Of a stretch of DNA of 64,000 nt, positions 39,123 through 48,667 are shown one piece after another. A program made the position numbers and the translations under genes. Every line of letters starts with the position of its first letter. Within the stretch, counting starts at the first letter, position 1. The notes under the pieces are model-generated. The model did not search any database and was not told the DNA's origin. It worked only from the letters and a program-made list of their open reading frames with translations. Where the stretch lies: contig JAGZSF010000009.1 of assembly GCA_018381235.1 (NCBI GenBank), forward strand, positions 38,576-102,575, written 5' to 3'. The DNA comes from Collinsella sp. (GTDB lineage: Bacteria; Actinomycetota; Coriobacteriia; Coriobacteriales; Coriobacteriaceae).

Positions 39123-39267
39123 TTTGTCTCAATCTGTAACGTTTAGAGGTTATTTGAGCTCGTAACTGTTACAGATCGAGACAAACCGGTGAAACGTCGA
39201 CCGAATGTCTCGATCTGTAACATCAAGGGGCCCAATAACCCTGTACCTGTTACAGTTCGAGACATTT
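39123..39267. repeat. Family A array: two tandem units
   Basis: Units 39123-39186 and 39204-39267 with an 81-bp period, beginning 5 bp after the TGA of the AbiEi/nuclease gene. The remainder of the gap to 39412 shows no gene. Confidence 0.9.
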
Positions 39268-39412
39268 CCCTGGTGTTGCTGGGGTGGGGCTGCAACGTAT
39301 TCCGTCCCCCACATCCCCTCTTCCCTCCGTTAACCGATATGCTTGACTTTAGGTCGCTGCATTAGGTGATAATGGACAAATGTTCAAGTTAATCGTGAGG
39401 GAGGAGCTCGAT

Positions 39413-40783
39413 ATGGCGTCTGCCGATCGTTCCACGTTGTTTATCAATGCGACCGTCTTGGATGGTTCGGAACATATGGAGCCGCAACCCGATATGGCCG
39501 TGGCCGTTGAGCGCGGTGTCATCACATGGATGGGGCCGAGTGCTGTGGCGCAGGCGCCCGCGGGTGCCGAGGTTATCGACCTGGGTGGTGCGTATCTCAT
39601 GCCCGGTCTCATCAATATGCACGTGCACCTGTGCGGCTCGGGCAAGCCTGTCTCGGCCGGCGATGCGGGCGCGCTGATGAAAAAGCTCGATAATCCCGTG
39701 GGGCGCGCCATTGTCCGCCATATCCTCAAGGGCAGCGCTCAGCAGCAGCTGGCAAGCGGCGTGACCACGGTGCGCGGCGCGGGCGACCCGCTGTTTGCCG
39801 ATCTGGCCGTGCGCGATGCTATCGATGCCGGCAAGTATCAGGGTCCTCGCCTGGTGGCGCCGGGAACGGGCATCACGGTGCCGGGCGGCCATGGTGCGGG
39901 CCTGTTCGCCCAGGTGGCCAACAGTCCCGCCGAGGCAGCCGAACAGGTGCGCGACCTGTATGCGCGTGGTGCCGACGTCATTAAGCTGTTCGTGACGGGC
40001 GGCGTGTTCGATGCGACCGAGGTGGGCGAGCCGGGCGTGCTGCGTATGCCAGTGGAGGTTGCCGCGGCGGCATGCAAGGCGGCGCACGATATGGGCCTTC
40101 CGGTTATGGCCCATGTCGAGAGTACCGAGGGCGTGAAGGCCGCGCTTGAGGCCGGCGTTGACACGATTGAGCACGGCGCTCCGTTGACACCCGAAATCTT
40201 GGAGCTGTACCGTGGCGCCGCGGGCACGCAGCTCGAGGGGCGTGCTCCGAGTGTGACCTGCACTATCAGCCCGGCGCTGCCGTTTGTATTGCTCGACCCG
40301 GAAAAGACCCATTCTACCGATACGCAAAAGAAGAACGGCGACATCGTGTGCTCGGGCATCATCGAGAGCGCCCGTGCCGCACTGGAAGCTGGCGTTAAGG
40401 TGGGCCTTGGTACGGACTCGAGCTGCCCGTTCGTGACGCAGTACGACATGTGGCGTGAGGTGGCCTATTTTGCCAAGTATGTCGGCGTGAGCAACGCCTT
40501 CGCACTGCATACGGCTACGCAAGTCAACGCCGAGCTGCTGGGGCTGGACGGCGAGACTGGCACGATCGAGTGCGGCAAGGCCGCCGATATCTTGGTGACG
40601 CGCGAGAACCCGCTCGATGACCTGTGCGCTCTGCGTGAGCCGATGCACGTGATGTGTCGCGGCGATCTGGTGTGCAAACTCAAGGTGAAGCGCATCCCCG
40701 AGGTGGATGCCGAGCTCGACGCGATTATGGCCATGCCAGCCGAAGCGCTGGCTGAGGAGCTGGCCCGCGACGGCGTAGCATAG
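39413..40783 (+). CDS. Amidohydrolase family protein
   Basis: Metal-dependent hydrolase of 456 residues in the imidazolonepropionase/Xaa-Pro dipeptidase-like branch of amidohydrolases. Metal ligands are visible: HVHL in MPGLINMHVHLCGSG, a lysine in DVIKLFVTGGVFD, histidines in MAHVEST and IEHG, and the aspartate in GTDSSCPF. It probably cleaves an N-acyl or cyclic amide; the substrate is not readable. GGGAGGAG precedes the ATG at 39413 by 6 nt. It is convergent with the next gene across a shared terminator. Confidence 0.88.
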   Translation: MASADRSTLFINATVLDGSEHMEPQPDMAVAVERGVITWMGPSAVAQAPAGAEVIDLGGAYLMPGLINMHVHLCGSGKPVSAGDAGALMKKLDNPVGRAIVRHILKGSAQQQLASGVTTVRGAGDPLFADLAVRDAIDAGKYQGPRLVAPGTGITVPGGHGAGLFAQVANSPAEAAEQVRDLYARGADVIKLFVTGGVFDATEVGEPGVLRMPVEVAAAACKAAHDMGLPVMAHVESTEGVKAALEAGVDTIEHGAPLTPEILELYRGAAGTQLEGRAPSVTCTISPALPFVLLDPEKTHSTDTQKKNGDIVCSGIIESARAALEAGVKVGLGTDSSCPFVTQYDMWREVAYFAKYVGVSNAFALHTATQVNAELLGLDGETGTIECGKAADILVTRENPLDDLCALREPMHVMCRGDLVCKLKVKRIPEVDAELDAIMAMPAEALAEELARDGVA

Positions 40784-40816
40784 GTGTGACAAAGGGACAG
40801 CTCCGTTGTCGCATAC

Positions 40817-40852
40817 AAAAAGCCGAGGTCTCAGCGCGAGGCCTCGGCTTTT
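40817..40852. terminator. Bidirectional terminator
   Basis: AAAAGCCGAGGTC with GAGGCCTCGGCTTTT. A-run on one side and T-run on the other, between two convergent genes. Confidence 0.9.
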
Positions 40853-40873
40853 ATTTGTCCTATGGTATGGCGG

Positions 40874-41347
40874 CTAGGAGCGCGTCTCCATCTTGGCGTG
40901 GCACTTGGGGCAGGTGACGCGGATCTTGCCCTTGCCCTTGGGGACGGAGAGCATCTGGCCGCAGTTGGGGCACTTGAGATAGGCCGTGGTCTTGCGGCCC
41001 TTCCACATCTTCTTGGCCGTGCGCTTGGCACGCTCAAAGTCTTCCTTACTGGTGCCGGCCGCGCGTGAGGTGCTGGCCGCTGCGGTTCCGCCGCCCAAGC
41101 TGGCGACGAATTTGCCCAGGCAGGGGACGTTTGCAGTCGCGGCGACAAAGGCCTCGTTCTCCTTGTGACGTGCGTCGATATTTTTGGACAGGCCGCGCAG
41201 CACGCCAATCACGATTACGGCGATGGCAATCCAGCTGAGCCACTGGATGCGGGCTATCGATCCGATCATCGCGATGACGATGCCGGCAAAACCCATCACG
41301 ATGGTGAGTTCATCGGCACCATTGCGACCCTTCATAAAGTCATTCAT
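40874..41347 (-). CDS. Membrane protein with C-terminal zinc ribbon
   Basis: A 157-residue protein. Two hydrophobic helices lie at about residues 15-50 (MGFAGIVIAMIG and WIAIAVIVIGVLRGL). A basic linker follows, then a zinc ribbon: CPNCGQML ... CPKCHAKM near the C-terminus. The family is known as a hypothetical zinc-ribbon membrane protein of Coriobacteria and Clostridia; role unknown. The ATG at 41347 has GAAAGG upstream. The gene is upstream of nothing obvious; family E repeats separate it from csoR. Confidence 0.75.
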   Translation of the reverse strand: MNDFMKGRNGADELTIVMGFAGIVIAMIGSIARIQWLSWIAIAVIVIGVLRGLSKNIDARHKENEAFVAATANVPCLGKFVASLGGGTAAASTSRAAGTSKEDFERAKRTAKKMWKGRKTTAYLKCPNCGQMLSVPKGKGKIRVTCPKCHAKMETRS

Positions 41348-41402
41348 GCAAATTGCCTTTCGTTCGATATGCTGCACGCCTTTATACCCGATTTAGAGCA
41401 AG

Positions 41403-41483
41403 GGGGACAGGTTAATCTGCACCAATGTGGTGCAAACATACCTGTCCCCGGAATACCAAGACGGTGCAAACGTACCTGTCCCC
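41403..41483. repeat. Family E palindromic repeats
   Basis: 41403-41449: outer arms GGGGACAGGT/ACCTGTCCCC and inner TGCACCA/TGGTGCA. A half unit follows at 41463-41483. Confidence 0.8.
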
Positions 41484-41493
41484 AATGCCCCAA

Positions 41494-41766
41494 TTACTTG
41501 GAGAGTTTGTCGACGACGCGTTCGATTTCGGCGAGTTTGGCGGCTTTGAGGTCTTCGTCGCCCGATTCGATTGCCGAAGTCACGCAGCCCTCGATATGCG
41601 CCTTGAGCACGTCGGCGTTAATGCGCGCGAGGAGCGCCTGTGTGGCCATGAGCTGCGTGGAGATATCGACGCAGTAGCGGTCCTCCTCGACCATCCGCAG
41701 GATGCCGTCGATCTGACCGCGTGCCGTCTTGAGCATGCGGGTCACCGATTTATGGTCTGCCATCAT
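41494..41766 (-). CDS. csoR: CsoR-family copper-sensing repressor
   Basis: A 90-residue all-helical repressor that releases DNA when it binds Cu(I). The Cys-His-Cys ligand set is present: Cys32 in YCVDIS, His57 and Cys61 in AHIEGC. The start at 41766 (ATG ATG) follows GAGGA; the longer frame to 41868 runs through a repeat and has no site. It is the last gene of the copA-copZ-csoR set, separated from copZ by a family B repeat. The CsoR-type palindrome before copA is its likely target. Confidence 0.93.
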   Translation of the reverse strand: MMADHKSVTRMLKTARGQIDGILRMVEEDRYCVDISTQLMATQALLARINADVLKAHIEGCVTSAIESGDEDLKAAKLAEIERVVDKLSK

Positions 41767-41808
41767 GTCGGGTCCTCGTTTCTGGTCGATCTTCCGGATG
41801 TCCCCGTC

Positions 41809-41875
41809 AGTTGCGGTGAAATACGGACCGTTTAAAGGCCTAGGGCGGCACAACAGTCCGTATTTCACCGCAACT
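41809..41875. repeat. Family B palindromic repeat (copy 3)
   Basis: 67 bp, AGTTGCGGTGAAATACGGAC arms; it lies between copZ and csoR and could separate their transcripts. Confidence 0.85.
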
Positions 41876-41901
41876 TCTGAGGATTCAGTAGGCAGCGACT
41901 G

Positions 41902-42123
41902 CTATGCGGCGGTCACAGACAGGGCGTGGAATTTCTCGCCCGCGGCCTCGACAGCGGCGGCGAGTTGCTCGGCGGTTACGGTGTCGGCGCACTCCACCTG
42001 TACGGTCTGAGTCTCGTGATCGGCGTCGGCGTCGGTCACGCCGGCAACGTTGAGCAGTGCCGTCTCGACAGTAGCGTCGCAGTGGCCGCACATGAGGCCG
42101 GAAGTCTTGATTGTGTATCGCAT
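41902..42123 (-). CDS. copZ: Copper chaperone CopZ (HMA domain)
   Basis: A 73-residue heavy-metal-associated domain protein with the Cu(I) motif MCGHC (Cys12, Cys15). It carries Cu(I) to the CopA pump. The ATG at 42123 follows AGGGAGGA with good spacing, so the 37 extra N-terminal codons of the open frame, which run through a hairpin, are rejected. It lies 147 nt after copA on the same strand. Confidence 0.93.
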   Translation of the reverse strand: MRYTIKTSGLMCGHCDATVETALLNVAGVTDADADHETQTVQVECADTVTAEQLAAAVEAAGEKFHALSVTAA

Positions 42124-42152
42124 GGGTATTCCTCCCTGTTGTGTCGGCTTTC

Positions 42153-42238
42153 CCAGGCACCCGACCTTGACCTTCAAGCCGTCGCTCGCGTACCAAAGTA
42201 CGCGTCGCTCCTCTTTCAGGTCAATCTCGGGCACCTGG
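42153..42238. repeat. Long hairpin between copA and copZ
   Basis: Outer arms CCAGGCACCCGACCTTGACC with their near complement, inner perfect CGCGTAC/GTACGCG stem around CAAA. About 86 nt in total. It may be an mRNA processing or stability element, or a mobile repeat. Confidence 0.7.
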
Positions 42239-42270
42239 AAAACCCGTTCTAAATGGACTTAATGGTGAGC

Positions 42271-44610
42271 TTATTTTGCCACTTTTGGCTTAAAGGATTT
42301 TAAGCGCAGCGCATTGCTTACGACGCAGACACTCGACAGGCTCATGGCCGCGGCGCCAAACATCGGCGAGAGCTGCCATCCGGTGAGCGGGAAGAACACG
42401 CCCGCCGCCAGCGGAATGCCGATGCCGTTGTAGAACAGTGCCCAGAACAGGTCCTGCTTGATGTTGCGGATCGTGGCGCGCGAAAGCTCGATGGCCCGCG
42501 CAACATCCATGAGGTCGCTGCGCATGAGAACCACATCTGCCCCTTCTTTGGCGATGTCGGCGCCGGTGCCGATAGCAAGGCCCACGTCGGCGCGCGCCAG
42601 GGCGGGGGAGTCGTTGATGCCGTCGCCTACCATGGCGACCTTGCCGCCCACATCCTGCAGCTCGCGGACGTGGCGCTCCTTGTCGGCAGGGAGGACGTCG
42701 GCGATGACCTGTTCGCTGCTCAGCCCCACGCGGCGGGCGATGGCCTCGGCCGTCACGCGGTTGTCGCCGGTGAGCATGCGCACGTCGACGCCAAGCGAGC
42801 GCAGTGCGGCGATGGCCCCGGCGCTCGTCTCCTTGACCTCGTCCGCCACGGCGATGGTACCGACAAGCTCGCTGTTCTTGGCAAAGAACAGCGGCGTCTT
42901 GCCCTCGGCCGCGAACTGTTCGGCAAGGCCGGCGGGAACCTTCACGCCCAGCTCGTCCATCAGACGCACGTTGCCGGCGGCGATGACATTCTGCCCCTCG
43001 CGTGCCGTAACGCCTCGCCCGGGCACGGCGGTAAAGTCCTCGACCATGCGTGCGACGATTCCGCGCGCCTCGCACTCGGCCATAATCGCCTCGGCCAGCG
43101 GGTGCTCGCTTGAGCGCTCCAGCGCAGCGGCCAGCTTGAGCAACGCCTTTTCGCTCATGGCGGGCGAGCCGTCAGCGCGCGTGGCTACCGTGATATCGGT
43201 CACAGCCGGCTTGCCGCGGGTGACGGTGCCCGTCTTGTCGAGCACCACGGTGCCCACGCTGCGTAGGTTCTCCAGCGCCTCGGCGCTCTTAAACAGAATG
43301 CCCATTTCGGCGCCCTTGCCGGTGCCGACCATAATGGCGACGGGCGTGGCCAGGCCCAGCGCGCACGGGCAGCTGATCACCAGCACGGCGACGGCGGAGG
43401 TGAGCGCTTCGTTCACGCTTCCGGTCAGTGCCGTCCACACCACGAAGGTCACGGCCGAGATCATGAACACCACGGGCACGAACACGCCGGCGACCTTGTC
43501 GGCCATGCGGGCGATGGGCGCCTCGGTGGCGTTGGCGTCCTCGACGAGCTGGATAATCTTGGCGAGCGACGTGTCGGCGCCCACGCGTGTGGCACGGAAG
43601 GTAAACGAGCCGGTGCGGTTGACAGTGGCGGCGTTGACGGTGTCGCCGGCGGTCTTCTCCACGGGGATGGACTCGCCGGTCAGTGCACTTTCGTCCACGG
43701 CCGAAGCGCCCTCGAGTACCACGCCGTCGACAGGGATGGACTCGCCGGGGCGCACACGCAGCACCTGGCCGGGCAGAATGGCATCGACGTCGACGGTGGC
43801 CTCGGTGCCGTCCTCTGCCACGACGGTCGCGGTCTTGGGCGCTAGGTCGATGAGCGCCTCGATGGCGCCGCCGGTCTTGGACTTGCTGCGCGTCTCGAGG
43901 TATTTGCCTACGGTGACGAGCGACAGGATGGTGCCGGCGCTCTCAAAATACAGATTGTCCATGCCCGTCATCATGGCCTCGTGGACCTGACCCGCGGCTA
44001 GCTGGTCGGCCATGATAAACATGGCGTAGAGCGACCAGGCGATGGAGGCGGTGGCGCCCACGGCAATAAGGGCGTCCATGGTAGGCGCGCCGTGCGCGAG
44101 TGATTTAAACCCGTTGATAAAGTACGCGTCGTTGACGTAGACGATGGGAATGAGCAGGACGAGCTCGGTGAGCGCGAGCGTCATGCTGTGGGTGTGGTCG
44201 GTGAAGATGCCGGGCAGCGGCCAGCCGAGCATGTGCCCCATGCCTATGTAGAACAGTGGGATGAGGAATACGATCGAGACGATGAGGCGGGTGCGCATGG
44301 CAGAGGCGGCGGCCTCCAACTTTTTGGTCGGCGACTCCATATGGGCGGCGCCGGACCTGGCTTGCGCACTTCCGCTTTGGACAGCGTCGGTGCCCGTGCT
44401 GATGGGTGAGGCCGAGTAGCCCGCGCGGTCGACAGCGGTGCAGATGTCGTCGGGGGAGACCTGCGCAGGGTCGTAGTCCACCAGCATAGAGCCGGCGAGC
44501 AGATTGACCGCGACGCTTTGGACGCCGTCGAGTTTGCTGACGGCGCGATCCACATGCGCCTGGCAGGCGGCGCATGTCATGCCGCCCACGTCGAACTTAT
44601 CTTGAGCCAT
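42271..44610 (-). CDS. copA: Copper-exporting P1B-type ATPase
   Basis: Cu(I) efflux pump of 779 residues in the cell membrane. One N-terminal HMA domain has GMTCAAC (Cys13, Cys16). The membrane metal site is CPC in [12 protein letters not shown], the phosphorylated aspartate is in DKTGTVTRG, and HPLAEAI and [11 protein letters not shown] are present. Eight membrane segments fit the family. The start has AAAGGAG 5 nt upstream. An operator-like palindrome overlaps the promoter, so copper induction through CsoR is expected. Confidence 0.96.
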   Translation of the reverse strand: MAQDKFDVGGMTCAACQAHVDRAVSKLDGVQSVAVNLLAGSMLVDYDPAQVSPDDICTAVDRAGYSASPISTGTDAVQSGSAQARSGAAHMESPTKKLEAAASAMRTRLIVSIVFLIPLFYIGMGHMLGWPLPGIFTDHTHSMTLALTELVLLIPIVYVNDAYFINGFKSLAHGAPTMDALIAVGATASIAWSLYAMFIMADQLAAGQVHEAMMTGMDNLYFESAGTILSLVTVGKYLETRSKSKTGGAIEALIDLAPKTATVVAEDGTEATVDVDAILPGQVLRVRPGESIPVDGVVLEGASAVDESALTGESIPVEKTAGDTVNAATVNRTGSFTFRATRVGADTSLAKIIQLVEDANATEAPIARMADKVAGVFVPVVFMISAVTFVVWTALTGSVNEALTSAVAVLVISCPCALGLATPVAIMVGTGKGAEMGILFKSAEALENLRSVGTVVLDKTGTVTRGKPAVTDITVATRADGSPAMSEKALLKLAAALERSSEHPLAEAIMAECEARGIVARMVEDFTAVPGRGVTAREGQNVIAAGNVRLMDELGVKVPAGLAEQFAAEGKTPLFFAKNSELVGTIAVADEVKETSAGAIAALRSLGVDVRMLTGDNRVTAEAIARRVGLSSEQVIADVLPADKERHVRELQDVGGKVAMVGDGINDSPALARADVGLAIGTGADIAKEGADVVLMRSDLMDVARAIELSRATIRNIKQDLFWALFYNGIGIPLAAGVFFPLTGWQLSPMFGAAAMSLSSVCVVSNALRLKSFKPKVAK

Positions 44611-44657
44611 GGCTTCTCCTTTCTGTAGTTCGGTGTTGGAATTGTTAACCTGCCGAT

Positions 44658-44685
44658 ACTATACACCCATACCCCCTGGGGGTGT
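44658..44685 (-). promoter_or_regulatory. copA promoter with CsoR-type operator
   Basis: Palindrome ACCCCCTGGGGGT with flanking ACACCC/GGGTGT (44663-44685) next to a minus-strand -10 TATAGT (complement at 44658-44663). CsoR sites are GC-rich palindromes of this kind. Confidence 0.75.
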
Positions 44686-44759
44686 CCAGTACAGAAAGAA
44701 ATGTATGACATTTCGTTACAGATGAGGATGGATGGTTGGCCGATGGATCGTCCCAACCA

Positions 44760-44823
44760 ATCATCTCAATCTGTAACATCTAGCAGGGAAAATGACCTCT
44801 AACTGTTACAGATTGAGACAATT
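44760..44823. repeat. Family A palindromic unit (single)
   Basis: ATCTCAATCTGTAAC and GTTACAGATTGAGACA arms. A weaker relative of one arm is at about 44702-44725. Located between the kinase stop and the copA promoter. Confidence 0.85.
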
Positions 44824-44861
44824 GCCGGGGAGGGGTCCCGTCACGGCAAGATGCCCGCTCC

Positions 44862-46946
44862 CTAGATACAGAACCCGGGGATCACACAGGTTCGTTTGTT
44901 TGGCTTTTCCGCAGGCGTTGCGTACGTAAAGACGTCGCCGTCGTGCCCCACGCGGTTCATATAGAGCGTGCCTTCGCTCTCCGATGTGTCGGGGCTCACC
45001 GTGCGCTCCCACCAACAGGTGTCCTTGCCTTTCCACTGGCGGACCATCGTCTCGTTCGTGGAATACGGGCTCACCTTGAGCTCGCGGAAGAGCTGATACT
45101 CCTTGCCCTCGCCGTTGTAGATGTCTGCCAGGTAGTGATAGCCCTCGGTAAACGAATCGGGCGGTTGCGTACCGCACAGCTCGACCATGGCGGGCAGCCA
45201 AAGGGTTGCGGGCAACTCGCTCAGGCACGATGCGCTGTTGGCGGCGCCCACATTGTTCGAGACCTTCTTGACCCCTTTAATGAGTGCGCGCAACTCGTTG
45301 GGCAGCAGCTTAAGGCCGTCGCCGTTGAGCCATTCCCGCAGCTCGCAATCTACCCAGCCGGCGCTCGGCGGTTCAGCTGCAGCGTTGCGCTCGGCAATAC
45401 CCGCGTCGAACATAAACGTCAGCCCGGCCTTGCCCGTACCGTCCAGAAGCTCATCGTGACGGATGCCCACAAGCTGCGCGCCGACCTCCAGCCCGTTGGT
45501 GAGCGTGACACGCTTGGTGCACGGATAGGGGATATGCCCATCAGCGTCGAGCAGGTGGTAACGCTTGGCAATCTCGCGTGCCTCGCTACGGGTCTCGGCG
45601 GCCTTAATCTTGAGCGAAATCTCCTGCAGCTGATCCCAGGTGTAGTCGTCAAGTGAACCGCGGATGCCGTCCAGGTAGTCGGGGATGCCAAAGCCATGGG
45701 TTGCCGCCCCGATAACGCTGAGCCCCGCAACGGCTGCGATAGCGCCGCCGATAATAAAGCGGCGGCGGGTCATGGCATCGTGGCGGGCCTGATTCAGGAT
45801 CTCTCGTGCGCGCTCGCCGGCGACGTCGACCTTAAGGTGCGTGCCAGAATCGATATCAATCGCGGCCTCGTCTCCTGTGCCTTCGCGGCCCTCGGATTCG
45901 GCATCGGTGAGGTATGCCGAGAGCACCTCGAGCATCTGCTGCTCGGTGGGACGATCGCACTGCTCGACTGAGAGACCCTTCATGATGATTTGGACGAGCG
46001 CTTCATCGCCCTCGCAGCGCGGCTCGAGCGGCGCCGGCTTGGTCTTGGTCTTTACGAGATAGAACGAGCCGGTTGCAGCGGCGTCCGTCGACTCAAAGTC
46101 AAACGGTTTGCGACCGCTGTAGAGCTGGTACAGAATGCTCGAAAGCGCGTAGACATCGATTGCCGGCGAACGGCGAAGGGCCGCGATGCCTTCGATATCC
46201 TGCGTGAGCATCTCGGGCGCGGCGTATGCGGGCGTGGCAAAGCGCCAGATGTCGGCGCGCCGGGTGATCGTGTCGTCGCCGAGAGCCATGGTCGCGGAGC
46301 CCATGTCGATGAGGCAGGGGTCAAAGGAACAATCGGCAATCTGCTGCTCGAGTGTTCGGCTGGTGGTGCGGAACATGATATTGGCAGGCGACAGGTCGCG
46401 ATGGACGACCGGATTCACGAGGCCTTGGGTCATCAAGAGCGCACGAAGCACGGCGTTTCCGACGGCGGCGACCATCTGGGTGGTCAGCCCGCCCGAGGCG
46501 TCGTGCGGAAGCAGGGGTAGCGCCTGCTTGAGTGAGGTGCCCTCGACCCACTCCATGAGGATGAGCGGGTCATCCTCGCACGATCCGTAGCCATAGACGC
46601 GTGGAAATCCGCGCAGGTGCGAGACGGTACACAGATGACGGTACTCCTCGAACAGCGCGGCGGTGTTGGCCAGGTGCGCTGCCGATTGCTCGGCGGAACG
46701 GTCGGGGGCTTGGCCGGAAAGGATGGCGTTGTCCTTGAGTAGCTTGACGGCAAAGACCTCGCCGCTCGTGTTGGTCGCGCGCAGCACGTGCCCGATGTTG
46801 CCGTTGTTGCGGTGGGCCGTCTGGAGAATAAGCGTCATAAACCGACGCTTGGCCTCGTCCTCGGCGCTGGGGTCGACCGCCACGGCGGTGTCGAACGTGT
46901 CAAGACGGATGAGTTTGTCGCCATAGGCGCTATCGGTAGTATCCAT
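44862..46946 (-). CDS. Membrane Ser/Thr protein kinase with DUF6273-like extracellular domain
   Basis: A 694-residue Hanks-type kinase. The catalytic lysine is in FAVKLLKDN (residue 68), HRD at 182-184 (VVHRDLSPANIMF), the metal-binding motif is DMG at 214-216 instead of DFG, and the activation segment ends with APE at 243-245. One membrane helix lies at ~398-416. The outer ~280 residues resemble the DUF6273-type domain (ELREWLNGDG, TLWLPAMVELCG, WWERTVSPD). No PASTA repeats, so it is not a classical PknB. The FHA protein is directly upstream. Start 46946 has AAAGGAA. Confidence 0.88.
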   Translation of the reverse strand: MDTTDSAYGDKLIRLDTFDTAVAVDPSAEDEAKRRFMTLILQTAHRNNGNIGHVLRATNTSGEVFAVKLLKDNAILSGQAPDRSAEQSAAHLANTAALFEEYRHLCTVSHLRGFPRVYGYGSCEDDPLILMEWVEGTSLKQALPLLPHDASGGLTTQMVAAVGNAVLRALLMTQGLVNPVVHRDLSPANIMFRTTSRTLEQQIADCSFDPCLIDMGSATMALGDDTITRRADIWRFATPAYAAPEMLTQDIEGIAALRRSPAIDVYALSSILYQLYSGRKPFDFESTDAAATGSFYLVKTKTKPAPLEPRCEGDEALVQIIMKGLSVEQCDRPTEQQMLEVLSAYLTDAESEGREGTGDEAAIDIDSGTHLKVDVAGERAREILNQARHDAMTRRRFIIGGAIAAVAGLSVIGAATHGFGIPDYLDGIRGSLDDYTWDQLQEISLKIKAAETRSEAREIAKRYHLLDADGHIPYPCTKRVTLTNGLEVGAQLVGIRHDELLDGTGKAGLTFMFDAGIAERNAAAEPPSAGWVDCELREWLNGDGLKLLPNELRALIKGVKKVSNNVGAANSASCLSELPATLWLPAMVELCGTQPPDSFTEGYHYLADIYNGEGKEYQLFRELKVSPYSTNETMVRQWKGKDTCWWERTVSPDTSESEGTLYMNRVGHDGDVFTYATPAEKPNKRTCVIPGFCI

Positions 46947-46980
46947 GGCGTTCCTTTGTCTGGCATGGGTTGCCGCACGT

Positions 46981-47037
46981 ATACGTGAGCAGTGCGGATA
47001 TCGGTAAAGAACCATGATAGCCGCACTGCCCACGTAT
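46981..47037. promoter_or_regulatory. Inverted repeat in the kinase leader
   Basis: 22-bp arms ATACGTGAGCAGTGCGGATATC and its near complement (three mismatches) with a 13-nt loop, about 35 bp before the kinase start and after the FHA terminator. Confidence 0.6.
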
Positions 47038-47080
47038 GCCGCTGAGTATTGTCGTTTACGACGCAGAAGGTAGAAGACGA

Positions 47081-47117
47081 AAGACGGACGGCGACCGTCT
47101 TCCGATCGCCGTCCGTG
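47081..47117 (-). terminator. Terminator after the FHA gene
   Basis: ACGGACGGCGA with TCGCCGTCCGT, 11-nt loop, directly after the FHA stop on the minus strand, followed by a T-containing tract. Confidence 0.75.
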
Positions 47118-48080
47118 CTAGTCCACAATGACAAGGAATGTCGTGTAGAGACCCAGATGGAGCCTGTCGCTGTTGGCGATTTCCACGGGGGGATAGACTT
47201 TGCCGGGCTCGCGTTGGTCGCGCGGCGGCTCAATCACAATATCGCCGTCGCCCGCGCCCGATTCGAGCACTGTGCCGTTGGTCGATCCAAGGCCCTGGGC
47301 GTACCAGTGCTCACCCTCGAGCCAAATGCGAAGATGCTCGCGCGATGCGTCGGCGCCCACATCGGTGATGCTGGGCGAGGTTTTGGGCAAAGAACCAATC
47401 ACGGTGCCGCGCGGATCGCGTGTGAGGGGATGGATTTGCATGTCGGCGCAGTTGTCGGCATGGGTTCTGAGCAGACCGAGGTTGGGGGCGACGGTGCGCG
47501 GCTGTTCCAGGCTGTTCATAAAGCCACGTCCGACGGTAGTTTCGGTGGTGCCGAAGTGCCCGCCCGTCTTGCTGCTGCAAAAGCGCTCGACGGTGGCCAC
47601 GCCCTGAACGGGATCGGCGAGCGCCCCCGTTGCCACAAAGAGCATAAGGTAAAGCGTGCTTTTCTCGCGCACGGCATTGCCGTCGAAGTTGTCGATGCGA
47701 TTGAGGGCATTTGCATATAGGCGGCTGTCCAGCTTGTAGCTGGCGAGAGCCGACATCATTTCGTTGGCGGCCGGACCGCGATAGTGCTCGGCGATTGCCC
47801 GATAGGCGGCCTCGCCGCCGCCGAGCTTGCTGCAGATTGCCGAGGAAAGGTTGAGTGTGGTGACGGTAAAGTCGCTGTAGATGGAGGGTGCGCACTGGTC
47901 AGGCTTGCGATGGACGATGTAACGGGTGAGATACGAGCGGTTGGAAGAGCATTTCTCGAGCAGGGTACTGCCGAGATAAGAGTTTCCATTGATGAGCATT
48001 CGGGCGATCTCGAGATGTTTAAGACCGCCGAACGAGCGAATATCGTTATAGAGGACCGAGCAAGGCGTCTCTGCTGCCAC
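47118..48080 (-). CDS. FHA domain protein
   Basis: A 320-residue protein with a C-terminal FHA domain (residues ~210-315) that binds phosphothreonine peptides: SREHLRIW and GSTNGTVL are the FHA signature. The N-terminal ~200 residues have no recognised domain and contain several cysteines. The GTG at 48080 is chosen because AAAGGAGG sits 5 nt before it. It directly precedes the Ser/Thr kinase gene, a common pairing in actinobacteria, so it is a likely substrate or adaptor of that kinase. Confidence 0.85.
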   Translation of the reverse strand: MAAETPCSVLYNDIRSFGGLKHLEIARMLINGNSYLGSTLLEKCSSNRSYLTRYIVHRKPDQCAPSIYSDFTVTTLNLSSAICSKLGGGEAAYRAIAEHYRGPAANEMMSALASYKLDSRLYANALNRIDNFDGNAVREKSTLYLMLFVATGALADPVQGVATVERFCSSKTGGHFGTTETTVGRGFMNSLEQPRTVAPNLGLLRTHADNCADMQIHPLTRDPRGTVIGSLPKTSPSITDVGADASREHLRIWLEGEHWYAQGLGSTNGTVLESGAGDGDIVIEPPRDQREPGKVYPPVEIANSDRLHLGLYTTFLVIVD

Positions 48081-48667
48081 GGATACCTCCTTTGATTGCT
48101 TCCTAGCCAATATGGCGATAGGAATTAATGGCCCCGGTGGGCGACGTATTAAATGGCTGCACAATAAATAGTGTAACCAAAGCAACATTATAGGCCACAT
48201 GTTCGAAATTGCAGGAAGACTGAGAGATTTGGTTTGGACTGGACGGAAATCCCCCTCTGTCTTGATCTGTAACAATTAGGGCCGATTTTACTCGGTAACT
48301 GTTACAGATTGAGACGTTTGTGAACTGTGTCGACCGTTTGTCTCGATCCGTAACACGTAGAGGAAGATTTGCCCTGTAGATGTTACAGATTGAGACAATC
48401 AGCCAGCCCCGCCCCGTCCGCCTCGTCATCTGTGGTTTACGTGGGGGCATACGGAGTGCGGGTATACTAACCGGCGGCGAATCTGCTCCATCGCTTAGAG
48501 CTGCTGCGTCTGGACGGCGCGTGATAGGGCTGCCAAAGCGATCGCCAGCGTGCTGAGCAACGTCCTCTCTGTGCGCACCCGTTTTTGTATGTATTAGCGC
48601 ACTACCAAGCACGCCAGCGCGGCCGCATGCCGTGCCCATAGCGCGTGCAGATAAGGAACAACAACAT
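48081..48667. other. Divergent region between the FHA gene and the helicase
   Basis: 587 bp without a gene. It holds two family A units (48256-48400) and a long GC-rich helicase leader of ~200 nt with a TATACT hexamer at about 48462-48467. A long leader would suit cold- or stress-controlled expression of the helicase. Confidence 0.5.
48256..48400. repeat. Family A array: two tandem units
   Basis: Units 48256-48319 and 48337-48400, period 81 bp, spacer ending in GTCGACC as in the array at 39123-39267. Confidence 0.9.

Noticed and set aside
42124..42234. N-terminal extension of CopZ
   Set aside because: The frame is open, but it runs through a long hairpin; a strong ribosome binding site precedes the ATG at 42123, which gives a normal CopZ.
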